Shown: positions 1-9,499 of the stretch, in pieces
Layout of the letters: each line of letters opens with the position of its first letter
How positions within the stretch are numbered: the first letter of the stretch is position 1
Origin: Bradyrhizobium sp. CCGB12
GTDB lineage: Bacteria > Pseudomonadota > Alphaproteobacteria > Rhizobiales > Xanthobacteraceae
Direction of reading: 5' to 3'
Assembly: GCF_024199845.1 (NCBI RefSeq)
Contig: NZ_JANADO010000001.1
Location: 5,642,001-5,706,000 of the forward strand
DNA: 64,000 bases
Made by a program: the position numbers and the translations under genes
The notes under the pieces: generated by a model
Seen by the model: the letters and a program-made list of their open reading frames with translations, nothing else
Told to the model about the DNA's origin: nothing
Databases searched by the model: none

Positions 1-870
1 TGATCCCAAGAAGCCGGGCGAGCGGGTGAAGAGAGATCGTCGGGACCCCTTTCTCTTGCGCGGCTGCTCCGCGCTGGCGAACTGACGCCTGCGTTGGAGC
101 CTGATGAAGGTTCACGAGGCGATGCGCGACCTTGTCGCCGCGATCGGCAGCGGTTGAAACGCTGCGAATCTACCGAGGGCAGGTTAGCGCTCCTCATGCT
201 CAAACATGGCCGCACCTATCCCCGCAAGAAGGGCTAGACGATGCGGTATTTGCGTTGGCTGCAGGAACAGCAGTTCGATCACCCGGCACATCAAATCGCA
301 CTACAAGAGATGGTTGAAGCAATTCGCGTCGGCAGGAAGCGGGCCGACCGGCTCGAGCGCGCGGATCGAAGAATTTGTCGCGGGCTGGCCTCTGGAGCCG
401 CTCGTGCGGGCGCTTCAAACGTCGATCTGATCGTCGCGGTCACGTTCGTGACCGAGGTTGGTGACGTGAGCCGTTTTGCGAGGCCACGGCAACTTATCGG
501 TTTTCTCGACCTCGTGAAAAGCAAACGATCTTGCGAGAATCCGTTAGGCAGGCGGTATCACCAAGGCCGGAAACGGCCGTGTTCGCCACATATTGGTCGA
601 GAGCGCCTGGACATATCGACACCCGCCGAAAATCGAAGACAAAGCTATACTGGCTCGATTAGGCATCGCCAACTGTGGGAGAGATCGCGCGTAGAAAGCT
701 CAGAGCCGCCTGACGGCCCCCCTATTGGAAGCTGGGCGCGGCAAACGAACGACGGTGGTCTGCACTTCCATCACCCGTGAGCTGGTTGGGTGCATGTGGG
801 CAGTCGGCGGGCAAGTGCAGCCAGCACTGGCTGTGCCTTGCGCCAGGCAACAAGATCTCCGGTGACAAGG
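1..870 (+). mobile_element. Degenerate IS110-family transposase
   Basis: The best-preserved stretch (about 241-520) encodes residues typical of the C-terminal half of IS110 transposases, including VAVTFVTEVGDVSRFARP and the following RQLIGFLDLV. Upstream, pieces of the N-terminal half (RAGELTP, EAMRDLV, then MLKHGRTYPRKKG) lie in other frames, and downstream pieces such as TTVVCT and MWAVG follow in yet another frame. At least three frameshifts and internal stops separate them, so the element is dead. Its left part lies outside the window. The segment 870-1070 may be its tail but I cannot prove it. Confidence 0.85.
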
Positions 871-1229
871 TATCCTCGCGCACGCAGCGATCGTCCAGTC
901 GAGCCGCGGTACTGCTGCGGCCCGCAGCCCCGACGGTTCGAGCGGAGCGACACGGTGCTTTTGCGCATTCTATCGACGGATGGCTTTGCGTGCTGGCAAA
1001 GGCCTTGACGGCGACCGGCCGGAAAATTGCGGTTCTGTTCTACAACACGCCCAGGCCGCGGAATGACTTACAGGGACCCGGGTGCCGACACTACGAGGAA
1101 CAACATCGCCGCCGTGTCGTCGCCAACTGAGACGACGCGCCAAGTCACTCGGCTTCGTTCTGCAAGTAGATCCGGGCGGCCAATTGGCGGTTCGTAGGAA
1201 TTCGATCGCGATCTTTCCTGAATACGAAC

Positions 1230-1660
1230 ATGAGATTCCGTTTCATCGAAGATCGCCGCGCGCATTATCCGGTGATGCTCCTGTGCGAGGTGGTCGGCGT
1301 CTCGCCGGCCGGCTATTATGCCTGCGCTCGCGCCCGGAGAGCCGACGATCTGCTGCCAACCGAGACCTCGTCAACGAAATCAAACGAGTCCATCGCGACA
1401 CCCGCGGCCGTTATAGCAGCCCGCGCATCCATGTCGAGTTGAAGGCTCTGGGTCGGGGGCGAGCCGTGGTCGCATCCGAGCGATTGATTCGGCATGATGA
1501 TGTCAGGGCCATCATGGCCCGGCCACGTCGGGTGCGGACCACCGACAGCCGCCACGACCGGACGATCGCGCCCAATCTGCTCGACCGCAACTTCATCGCC
1601 ACTGCTCCGAACCAGATTTAGGCTGGCCGGCATCACCTGCATCGAGACCGGTCGGGCTGA
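1230..1660 (+). mobile_element. IS3-family orfB fragment
   Basis: The translation starts MRFRFIEDRRAHYPV and contains VSPAGYYA, a classic IS3 orfB N-terminus. After a frameshift it gives IKRVHRDTRGRYSSPRIH and then TTDSRHDRTIAPNLLDRNF, which precede the DDE core. The sequence breaks off just after the expected LAGIT (normally LADIT) near 1630, so the catalytic domain is missing. Inactive remnant. Confidence 0.85.
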
Positions 1661-2229
1661 CTCTAGAGATAGCGGCTCGCCTTTGGCTCCCGACCTGACC
1701 GACCAACACTCCGTTGAATCGTAAGTCGTGATTCCGCTCTCACAACGGAGAGACGATATGCAACGTTCTGCGCTACCGGCAGCGCTTCATTCTCTGGTCC
1801 TGGACTCGGCCAGAACGAAGTTCGAACTGGATCAAGTCCAAGGGGGTAAGCACGGCATCATGCTACCGGGTGGTACTAATTCGGACACGTGCGCGCGCAG
1901 ATTCGAACACTTTCGTCGGACTCACGACTACTGCCGATGCGGCGGTACTTTCAGCCGAGATGAATCGCGTCCTGCATTTCATATCCCGCCATGCCGCAGG
2001 CGATCCGAGGCCGAAGCCTAGAAGAGCAAAGGAGAATATCGGCCTACAGTGAGGACTTCTAAATCGAGCCAACTTGCCACTGAGTTTCATCCCGCAGGGT
2101 TTGAGGCGCGCAGCTTTGTACGGCAAGTCGTACGGGTGTAGGAACGGACGATCGGCCGAGCTGGTCGGGGTGCGCAGCGTATCGTTCGTTGCGTTGAGGT
2201 GGGTGGCATAGGGAGTGGGGGATCAGATA
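1661..2229. other. Intergenic debris, nothing recognised
   Basis: About 570 bases between two IS3 remnants. Short open frames exist on both strands (for example 1863-2126 minus), but none has a recognisable domain, convincing start or family resemblance. Probably decayed DNA. Confidence 0.4.
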
Positions 2230-3060
2230 TCTTAGTGACGGGTGGGGTCACCGGAGATTGTAGTCGGCGATCCAGGCAGCGATCTTGGCGCGGGCGTCAT
2301 CGAGATCGAAGAACAGGGTTTCGTTGAGCAGCTCATCGCACGTCCGGCCATTAAAGCTCTCAATGAAGCCGTTCTGCTTGGGCTTTCGCGGTGCGATGAA
2401 GTGCCAATCGATGACTGTATCCTTGCTGCAGACGAGCATGGATTGCAAGTGAACCGTCGTGCTCGGATACGATCATTGCCGCTTGGCACGCCGCTCGACG
2501 GTTTCGCGAGTTCGCGAGCAACGCGCCCGGAAATCGACGTCTCCGCGATCGCCGCTAGGCCCTCCTTGGACACGCCGTCGACGATGTTGGGGATCCGGAA
2601 GCGCCGGCTGCTGGCAATAACCATGAACGAAGTCCAGCGACCAGCGCGCGTTGGGGCTTGGCTCTCGACCAGGATCAGAGCACGGGTCCCCACAGCCTTG
2701 CGGCGGGCGCGCGGCGGTTGCGGGCGGCGAGCCCTTCCTCGCGATAAAGCCGGTAGATCCGGCTGATTCCTGATGGCTAGCCCTCCCGCTACAGCAGGAC
2801 GAAGCGCCGGCGGTGACAGAAAACGCCGCCGTTCATTGGCGAGATCCTGCAACCGGCCGCCGAGCGCTGCCCGGAGGGGGGCTGGGTAGATAGCAGATCA
2901 TCTTCCGAATCGCGTTCACCCATGCCACCAAATTTGGCCTTCGAATTGTGATTGTCGCTTCGGAGGATCGCACGCTTGCGAGCCAATTCAGCCGTCTTCG
3001 CCACAGTCTAATGCTCCTTCAATATCGCGATAATCTGCTCTTCCGTGTTGCTCGCTTCAT
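2230..3060 (-). mobile_element. IS3-family element remnant (orfA + orfB)
   Basis: On the minus strand the orfA start (MKRAT, then EEQIIAILKEH in another frame) lies near 3055 and KAKFGGM near 2940. OrfB pieces follow: a run ending RRRFVLL, then PNARWSLDFVH, ISGR and finally [18 protein letters not shown] with [11 protein letters not shown] and DELLNE, ending ADYNLR at about 2248. The element belongs to the same broad group as the one at 62.3-63.5 kb. Several frameshifts and an internal deletion make it inactive. Confidence 0.85.
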
Positions 3061-3347
3061 GTGTCCTACTTCTTCGGCCCGGACTCTAAGATATATGAGC
3101 GCCGTTCACCTTGCTCATCGACATGCACCTAACCTTTCCTCAGCATTGCCGCATCTCAAAAGCTACGGCCGTGTCAGAACTGCCTAGCCCGCTTTTCGTT
3201 GGCCTCTGCTTCCTTATTGGAAGATGCAGCCGCCATCCAGATGCCCGGCTGTCTAACTTATCGAAGTGATCCGGCGTCGATCCGCCGAGCTTCCCGATCT
3301 CTTTAGCACCTGACGGAAGCTACCGCTCAACGCGCGGACTTCGCAGC
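3061..3347. other. Intergenic, upstream of sigma-54 site
   Basis: No gene recognised. I looked here for a NifA-type upstream activator sequence (TGT-N10-ACA) for the -24/-12 promoter that follows and found no full match. Confidence 0.4.
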
Positions 3348-3363
3348 TGGCACGGTGTTTGCT
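3348..3363 (+). promoter_or_regulatory. Sigma-54 (-24/-12) promoter
   Basis: TGGCACGGTGTTTGCT matches the RpoN consensus TGGCAC-N5-TTGCW at every fixed position with the right spacing. It points toward the TauD-type pseudogene (from 3774) and the ABC transporter (from 4917). The distance to the first recognisable gene is about 400 bases, and a reading frame of 63 codons (3390-3581) starts just after the site. No activator site was found upstream, so the regulator (NifA or another enhancer-binding protein) is unknown. Confidence 0.6.
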
Positions 3364-3773
3364 AGAGATCTCCCGCGACACGAGTGAGCATGAAAGGCCA
3401 CAAAACGTCGCCGCGCCGGCGCCCCAGCGCTTCGCACCTTCTTAGGAGGAGCGAAATCCTTAGGCGGACCGAAATCGCGTCTGCGATCTCCAAGAAAGCT
3501 CAAAGCAAAGATCAGAGCCAGCCTCATGAACGTCTTCAAAGTCAAACCTGCCGGATCATCGACCTTATCAATTCAATATGATGCGCACCGCGCAAGGAAC
3601 ACCGGCGAGCTTCAGTTGAATAAATAGCACGGCTCAGCCATGCCGAACTTGCCTGAAAGCGCCTTACTGGCCGATCGCGGTGAATTTTGATGCTCAAACT
3701 CGCGTTTTCGAGTGGTTTCGCAGCTAAACTCGTTTGTTTGACGAAGACACTGCAGGGCTTGGAAAATGCAATC
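3364..3773. other. Leader between sigma-54 site and dioxygenase
   Basis: This stretch holds a possible small plus-strand ORF (3390-3581, basic, starts MKGHKTSPRRR) and, on the opposite strand, a 72-codon frame (3327-3545) whose first 19 residues look like a signal peptide (MTLKTFMRLALIFALSFLG). Neither has a recognised family. I cannot decide whether either is expressed. Confidence 0.3.
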
Positions 3774-4640
3774 ATGAGTGAGACGGCTTTGATCGATAAA
3801 GTCACACCAGGTACGGGCGTCGTCAAAGGCGCAGCGCGCATCAGCGCCGAAATCAGAAATATCAAGCTCTCAAGCGATTTGCCGGATCAGTCCGCCGCTT
3901 CAATCAAAAGCTTGCTGCTCAAGCACAAGGTGATGCTCTTCCGCGACCAGAGTCGTCTCGATAAATCTGAGCAGGAGCGATTTGCTGTCCGCTTCACGAA
4001 GCTGGCGCCGCATCCGATGTTCGGCGTTACCAAGGGAACAGCATCGATCCTCGGGCTTGACTCCGCCCGCGGCGGTTGCCGGGTCCAAGTGTGGCACGCC
4101 GATGGAGCCGTCGATGTCCGTCCCAAGATATTGATGGTGCGAGCCGTCGTGACACCACGATTTGGCGGCGATACGGCCTGGTCGAGCCCCGTGGCCGTAT
4201 CTCGACCTGCCGCCACCGCTCCCAAGGGTTTGCAGACGAGGTCTGGGTCGTTCACAGCAACATCTTCGAATCCTCCGGATTGGCCGGTGTTCGCGACGTC
4301 GATAAGAAGCATTTAATGATCTTAGAGACCAGGCATCCCGCGGTGAGCGTCCACCCGAAGACCGGCGAGCGGACGCTACTACTCGGCGCTTTGGTGCAGC
4401 GTATCGGTGGCATCTCCAAATTTGTCGACCGGATACTGTTTGATATATTCCTGTCTCATGTCACCCGGCCCGAAACCGCCGTGCACTGGGACTGGAAGGA
4501 GGTCGATATCGCTATGGGACAACTGCGCCACGCACCATTATTTGGTCAATGATTATGACCACCAGCATCGCGTCGTCTGTTGCGGCCACCAATGACATAG
4601 ACGCGCCCGTCGGCGTCCATGGCCGGAGCATTGTAAGATG
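3774..4640 (+). pseudogene. TauD/TfdA-family dioxygenase, frameshifted
   Basis: The family is iron(II)/2-oxoglutarate dioxygenases that hydroxylate small acids such as taurine. The N-terminal part shows LLLKHKVMLFRDQ and the HxD iron-ligand motif in VWHADGAVD. A frameshift near 4190-4215 moves the reading to the frame with EVWVVHSNIFESSG and ETAVHWDWKEVDIAM. A second near 4520 moves it to NCATHHYLVNDYDHQHRVV, which holds the third ligand His and the cosubstrate Arg. All active-site residues survive but the gene cannot give one protein. It lies between the sigma-54 site and the ABC transporter in the same orientation. Confidence 0.85.
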
Positions 4641-4916
4641 CCTCAAAGCCACCAAGCCGCGCACATGGAGGTGGCCTAGAGCGTTCAAATTCAGGGAAAC
4701 TCCGCTGATGCAAGTTCTGCTCTATCGCGTGTTCGCTGCTTTCAGAGGCTGGAGCTCAAACGGCCGCTCGCGCCGAAGTCGGGCTCTGGCGTTTCGTGGC
4801 GGCCGATTTCGTTCGCCCCTGACAGCGCTCTCTCAGTGACTGGTGCGCACATTGAGACCGCGGATCCGGCGACCAATAAGCGCTTTCGAGCAATCGTCTG
4901 TCTAGAGCAAACAAAA

Positions 4917-5726
4917 ATGGATCGCATGAACCAGAATGACAAGAGCCGGCCTACTGCCGCGCACCGCACTCACTCCGCGGCGATCGAGGTCGACCGCCTC
5001 GTCAAGATCTACAAGCAGACCCGCGCGGTCGACGATATCTCTTTCTCGATTCGGCACGGCAGCATCACGGGCCTGCTTGGCGCCAATGGCGCAGGGAAGA
5101 CCACCACGATCGCGATGATCATGGGCCTCGTGCTGCCGACATCCGGTTGCGTCCGGGTGTTCGGGCATCGGATGCCCGAAGAGAGCGCCGATGTGCTCGG
5201 GCGGATGAACTTCGAGAGCCCCTATGTCGACATGCCGATGCGGCTCACGGTACGGCAGAATCTCACCATCTTCGGCAAGCTCTATGCGGTGAAGTGGGTC
5301 GCGGAGCGCATCGCGAAGCTAGCCAGCGATCTCGATCTTAATGATTTCCTCGACCGGCCCAACGGAAAGCTCTCCGCCGGGCAGAGAACCCGTGTTGCAC
5401 TCGCGAAAGCACTGCTCAACCAGCCCGAGCTGCTGCTACTGGACGAGCCGACGGCGTCGCTCGACCCTGACACGGCTGATTGGGTGCGGGCGCATCTCGC
5501 GACATACCGGAAAGCGCACAATGCGACCATCTTGCTCGCCTCGCACAACATGCTCGAGGTCGAGCGGCTCTGCGACCGTCTCATCATCATGAAGCGCGGC
5601 CGGATCGAGGACGACGACACGCCCGACGCGATCATGGCCGGCTACAACAGGACTACGCTGGAAGAGGTGTTTCTGGACGTCGCACGAGGCCGGGTGAACG
5701 GAATCACGCGGAAGACGGTGCGATGA
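4917..5726 (+). CDS. ABC-2 transporter ATP-binding protein
   Basis: A 269-residue ATPase of an ABC-2 type (CcmA/NodI-like) exporter. Walker A is GANGAGKTT (55-63), the signature LSAGQ (152-156), Walker B LLLLDEP (172-178) and the switch His is in LLASHN (His210). The signature has A where LSGGQ is usual, which is tolerated in many families. The stop overlaps the start of the next gene (ATGA), so the two are translationally coupled. It is not NodI: the sequence around the Walker motifs and the C-terminus differ from rhizobial NodI as I know it. I chose ATG 4917; a GTG at 4836 or ATG at 4926 are alternatives. It is intact, unlike the gene before it. Substrate unknown. Confidence 0.9.
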   Translation: MDRMNQNDKSRPTAAHRTHSAAIEVDRLVKIYKQTRAVDDISFSIRHGSITGLLGANGAGKTTTIAMIMGLVLPTSGCVRVFGHRMPEESADVLGRMNFESPYVDMPMRLTVRQNLTIFGKLYAVKWVAERIAKLASDLDLNDFLDRPNGKLSAGQRTRVALAKALLNQPELLLLDEPTASLDPDTADWVRAHLATYRKAHNATILLASHNMLEVERLCDRLIIMKRGRIEDDDTPDAIMAGYNRTTLEEVFLDVARGRVNGITRKTVR

Positions 5727-6541
5727 GCGAGCTCGCGCCGCATCCGGGTCTGTCGGTGCATCGCATCAATGCGATGATCCTGCGTTGTTGGTATTTGCTG
5801 ATGTCGTCCTGGCCGCGGCTTCTGGAGCTGCTGTACTGGCCGGCGCTCCAGGTCATAACCTGGGGTTTCATCCAGCTCCATATCGCGCAAAACGTCGATT
5901 TCTTCGCGCGGACCGGCGGCACGCTGATCGGCGCCGTCATCCTTTGGGACATGCTGTTCCGGGGCCAGCTCGGCTTCTCCATCTCGTTTCTGGAGGAGAT
6001 GTGGGCGCGAAACCTCGGCAATCTCATGATGAGCCCACTCAAGCCGATCGAGTTCCTGCTCGCGCTCATGGTCATGAGCCTGATCCGGCTCGCGATCGGC
6101 GTGATCCCGATGACGCTACTCGCGCTGTTTCTGTTTCAATTCAACATCTACAGCCTCGGCCTGCCCCTGATCGCCTTCTTCTGCAACCTGATCTTGACGA
6201 GCTGGGCGGTCGGCATCTTCGTCTCCGGCCTGGTCCTGCGGAACGGGCTCGGAGCGCAAAGCATCGCTTGGACGCTCATGTTCGCGATCATGCCGCTGGC
6301 CTGCGTCTACTACCCCATCAGTGTGCTGCCGATCTGGCTGCAAGTTGTCGGCTGGGCGCTGCCGCCGACCTATGTGTTCGAGGGAATGCGGGTCCTGTTG
6401 ATCGACCACACCTTCCGGACCGACCTGATGCTCGACGCGCTCGCCATAAACGCTGGTCTTCTGCCGGCGTCTCTCGGTGCATTCCTTGCACTTTTGCGAA
6501 GCGCCAAGAAGCACGGCTCGCTCTTGTCCAGCGGCGAATAG
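5723..6541 (+). CDS. ABC-2 transporter permease
   Basis: A 272-residue inner-membrane protein with about six hydrophobic segments, for example LIGAVILWDMLF, LAIGVIPMTLLALFLF, LPLIAFFCNLILTSWAVG and LMFAIMPLACVYYPISVLP. The segment before the last conserved loop, GWALPPTYVFEGMR, is typical of ABC-2 permeases of drug, polysaccharide and lipo-oligosaccharide exporters. The start ATG overlaps the stop of the ATPase, giving a two-gene exporter. NodJ is the best-known rhizobial member of this fold, but the sequence is not recognisably NodJ. Full length and undamaged. Export of a small molecule or glycoconjugate is inference. Confidence 0.9.
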   Translation: MSELAPHPGLSVHRINAMILRCWYLLMSSWPRLLELLYWPALQVITWGFIQLHIAQNVDFFARTGGTLIGAVILWDMLFRGQLGFSISFLEEMWARNLGNLMMSPLKPIEFLLALMVMSLIRLAIGVIPMTLLALFLFQFNIYSLGLPLIAFFCNLILTSWAVGIFVSGLVLRNGLGAQSIAWTLMFAIMPLACVYYPISVLPIWLQVVGWALPPTYVFEGMRVLLIDHTFRTDLMLDALAINAGLLPASLGAFLALLRSAKKHGSLLSSGE

Positions 6542-6577
6542 TTGCCGCAACATACAGGGAACACTTCAAATAGCGAC

Positions 6578-6793
6578 ATGGTAACTCAATACTCGAAGCC
6601 GGAGCGGTGGCTCTCGGTCCAGGGGCGAACTTGTCCATTTGACCTGCGCGGCGAATCCTACGGCCTCCTGATCGGCCAGATCGGCGAGGTGCTGCGCCTG
6701 CCCGAGGACGGCAAGGAAGAGAACCCCGTCAACCTCGACCCCCGCATGGCCAAGCTCGCCGGCGGCGTCCGCCGTCAAAGCCGGGAACCATGA
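6578..6793 (+). CDS. Small ORF of unknown function
   Basis: A 71-codon frame starting MVTQYSKPERW 36 bases after the permease. The middle part (GQIGEVLRLPEDGKEE) looks like real protein rather than shadow, but I do not recognise a family. It may be the end of a decayed gene, since the hemolysin-III fragment follows immediately. Confidence 0.3.
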   Translation: MVTQYSKPERWLSVQGRTCPFDLRGESYGLLIGQIGEVLRLPEDGKEENPVNLDPRMAKLAGGVRRQSREP

Positions 6794-7000
6794 GCCCAGG
6801 TGGCTGCTGCGGCGGTTCGATCATTCCGCGATCTATCTGCTGATCGCGGCGACCTACACGCCGTTCGTCCTGGAAGTGAAGGACAGTGTGTTCGCGCTGG
6901 TGCTGCTCGCCGGCGTCTGGTGCGTGGCGAGTGAGGCTTTCTTCGAGCAGCCGCTTTCCCGCACCGCGCAGATTCTCCCACGAGCAGCGGCAGCCCGGAT
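6783..7000 (+). pseudogene. Hemolysin III family fragment
   Basis: The frame gives WLLRRFDHSAIYLLIAATYTPF, the signature of the hemolysin III/YqfA membrane family (FDH with following IY..IAgTYTPF), then a hydrophobic helix LVLLAGVWCVA. Both the N-terminal helices and everything after about residue 70 are missing, so this is a short remnant of a seven-helix protein. Confidence 0.75.
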
Positions 7001-7125
7001 AGCGACGCCGCCAACATCGTCCTCGCCGCCGTGCCACAATCTCCGTCTTGTCCTCTCTGGCCGCACTCAAATCGGCTCCACAACGGACGACCTTTGCACT
7101 TCGGTTGCCCGGGACGACTTACGAA

Positions 7126-8016
7126 CTATTTGTACTCTCTCTCTTTCCACCACGGAAAGTAATCCGGCATGTCAGCCGGCACTTTGCTTTTGAATACCGG
7201 GGATCGCTTCTCCAGGAACGCCGCCACACCTTCCTTAGCATCGGCGGAACGGCCGCGCGTATACATACCACGGCTTTCGATCTTCTGGGCTTCCATCGGA
7301 TCGTCAGCGCCGAGCATCCGCCACATCATCTGCCGGATCAGCGCGATCGATACGGGCGCCGTCTTTTCGGCGATCTCGCGCGCCAAAGCACGCGCCGTGC
7401 GCAGCAGTTGATCCGGCGGCACAACCTTGCTGACCAAGCGGCCGGCGAGCGCTTCGTGCGCCGGAAATACTCGTCCGCTGTAACACCAATCCAGTGCCTG
7501 CGCGATCCCAACGATGCGCGGCAGGAACCAGCTCGAGGCCCCTTCCAATACCAGCCCACGCTGCGAGAATACAAAACCGAAGCGTGCAGCCTCAGACGCA
7601 ATGCGGATATCCATCGCTAGCTGCATGGTCACGCCCATGCCGACGGCAGGGCCGTTCACAGCGGCAATTACGGGTTTGAGGCATTTGAAGATCCGCAACG
7701 TGATCTGCCCCCCGCTGTCACTGACCTTCGGGTCGCCGTAATCTACTTTGCCATCGGATAGCCGCTTCACCGGCCCGCGCCGCAGGTCGCGGTCAAATGT
7801 GTCGGCGCCCAGGGAGAGATCGGCTCCAGCGCAGAAAGCGCGGCCTTCGCCGGTCACGATAATGGCGCGAACGTCATTATCCTTGTCGGCGCGCTCGAAG
7901 GCGTTTATGAGTTCGCGCTCCATCGTTACGGTGCACGCATTGAGCTTCTCCGGCCGGTTCAAGGTTATGGTGAGGATCTGCTCGACGACCTCATATTTGA
8001 TGGTTTCGTAAACCAT
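7126..8016 (-). CDS. Enoyl-CoA hydratase/isomerase (crotonase) family
   Basis: A 296-residue soluble protein of the crotonase superfamily, which works on acyl-CoA thioesters. The N-terminal oxyanion-hole motif AFCAGADLS is at 60-68, the second one NGPAVGMGVTMQLAMDIRI at 121-139, and the catalytic Glu region GLVLEGASSW follows at 155-164. It is longer than a minimal crotonase because of an insert at about 70-100 and a C-terminal extension ending DMPDYFPWW. It lies 42 bases after the EctB-like aminotransferase on the same strand, so the two probably form an operon. A role in degradation of the deaminated product is possible but unproven. No lesions seen. Confidence 0.92.
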   Translation of the reverse strand: MVYETIKYEVVEQILTITLNRPEKLNACTVTMERELINAFERADKDNDVRAIIVTGEGRAFCAGADLSLGADTFDRDLRRGPVKRLSDGKVDYGDPKVSDSGGQITLRIFKCLKPVIAAVNGPAVGMGVTMQLAMDIRIASEAARFGFVFSQRGLVLEGASSWFLPRIVGIAQALDWCYSGRVFPAHEALAGRLVSKVVPPDQLLRTARALAREIAEKTAPVSIALIRQMMWRMLGADDPMEAQKIESRGMYTRGRSADAKEGVAAFLEKRSPVFKSKVPADMPDYFPWWKEREYK

Positions 8017-8058
8017 ATTTTTTGCTCGTTTTCAGAAGGTACACAGAAATTGGTCGGC

Positions 8059-9351
8059 TCAGTGCGGCCTGATTTGTTCCACAGTTTCGGTCAAAGACTC
8101 CTCGAGTATCTCAAGGCCCTGATTCAGCGTCTCAAGGTCGATAGTGAGTGCAGGCAGAACTTTCACGACCTCATCACCTGGTCCGCATCGTTCGACAATC
8201 AATCCCTTCTCGAATGCCTTGCGAGCGGCAGTCGCCGCGATTTCGGGTGCTCGGCAATCAAAGCCAAACGCCATGCCCCTCCCCCGAACAGTCATACCGT
8301 TCGCATATTTAGACGCAATGCCCTCTAGTCGGCACCGTATAAGTTTGCCCATGTGGTGCACCCCTTGCGAGAAAGTCGAGCAGCGCCAATAAAGATTTAT
8401 AGCCGCCGTCGCAGAGACAAGCGCAAGATTGTTCCCGCGAAACGTGCCCGTGTGCTCGCCTGGACGCCACGCGTCGAGCTGCTCCTTGATCAACAACATT
8501 GATAAGGGCAGACCGTACCCACTTAGGGATTTCGATAGTACAACGATATCTGGAGATAAGGCAGCGAACTCGAAACTAAAAAATTCGCCAGTGCGACCAC
8601 AGCCCATCTGGATATCGTCGACTATGAAAAGGGCGCCAACACTGTTTGCTATCTTCTGAACTGATTGCAACCATTGCTTGCTGGCGATGTTTATCCCTCC
8701 TTCTCCCTGCACGGTTTCGACAAGAATCGCTGCTGGACGATCTGTGCCGCTGCTCTCGTCCATTAATGCCTTTCGCAGGTAATCGGCCGTGTCTACAGTT
8801 GGGCCAAGATAGCCATCATACGGCATAAAAGTTGCACCCGACAAAGAAACGCCGCTGGCTGAGCGATAGAACCGATTGCCGCTCGCTGCAATCGCTCCCA
8901 AACTCATGCCGTGATATCCACGCGTGAACGAGATGATAGCTTGACGTCCCGTGACCTTGCGCGCGAGTTTTAACGCTGCCTCGATAGCATTCGCGCCAGT
9001 TGGTCCTGTGAATTGGAAACGGTATTCCAGTCCCCGGTCGCGAAGTATGATGGACCTAAAGGTCTCCATAAATTCGAGCTTCGCAGGAGTGGCCATGTCA
9101 AGCCCATGAACTACTGCGTCCGACGCTAGGTAGTCAATAATAGCAGCTTTGATCTCGTGATTGTTGTGGCCGTAGTTCAGAGTTCCCGCACCAGAGAGGA
9201 AGTCGATAACCTTATGACCATCCTCAGTTAGCATAATAGAACCACGCGCTCGACTGAAAATCACCGGAAAGGAACGTGAGTAGGAACGGACGTTCGATTC
9301 GAGGCCTTGGAAAGCCTGCATCTTACGTGATCCACGAATCGCGCCACCCAT
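8059..9351 (-). CDS. EctB-like class III aminotransferase
   Basis: A 430-residue PLP enzyme closely resembling diaminobutyrate-2-oxoglutarate transaminase, EctB, which makes 2,4-diaminobutyrate from aspartate semialdehyde. Matching EctB features include LESNVRSYSRSFP (17-29), GAGTLNYGHNN (54-64), FTGPTGANAIEAALKLARK, ETVQGEGGIN (212-221), VDDIQMGCGRTG (244-255) and the PLP lysine in LSKSLSGYGLP (Lys274). The start is supported by GAGGAG seven bases upstream. No ectA or ectC was found in the window, so ectoine synthesis is not implied. The partner is the crotonase 42 bases downstream. It may act in the catabolic direction or feed another diaminobutyrate-derived product. Confidence 0.9.
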   Translation of the reverse strand: MGGAIRGSRKMQAFQGLESNVRSYSRSFPVIFSRARGSIMLTEDGHKVIDFLSGAGTLNYGHNNHEIKAAIIDYLASDAVVHGLDMATPAKLEFMETFRSIILRDRGLEYRFQFTGPTGANAIEAALKLARKVTGRQAIISFTRGYHGMSLGAIAASGNRFYRSASGVSLSGATFMPYDGYLGPTVDTADYLRKALMDESSGTDRPAAILVETVQGEGGINIASKQWLQSVQKIANSVGALFIVDDIQMGCGRTGEFFSFEFAALSPDIVVLSKSLSGYGLPLSMLLIKEQLDAWRPGEHTGTFRGNNLALVSATAAINLYWRCSTFSQGVHHMGKLIRCRLEGIASKYANGMTVRGRGMAFGFDCRAPEIAATAARKAFEKGLIVERCGPGDEVVKVLPALTIDLETLNQGLEILEESLTETVEQIRPH

Positions 9352-9499
9352 GTGGTCTCCTCTAGAGGTAAGTGTTCATAAGCAAGTACGCCTATTTCTG
9401 GCTACGAGGTTTGTTTCTCAGAATGGCTCCTTTACTTACCCGAAGATCAGGCATTACGAACCTACCCAAATTTGTAGCGCCCGCAGGTCAGTGTTTACC

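Noticed and set aside
3327..3545. Minus-strand ORF with signal-peptide-like start
   Set aside because: It overlaps the sigma-54 site on the other strand, has no family, and its remainder is low-information Pro/Arg-rich text.
4917..6541. NodI-NodJ assignment for the ABC pair
   Set aside because: Same fold and gene order, but sequences around the Walker motifs and the C-terminus do not match rhizobial NodI, and no nod genes are nearby.
5785..6573. 262-codon plus-strand ORF overlapping the permease
   Set aside because: Out-of-frame shadow of the permease with Arg/Pro/His-rich composition.
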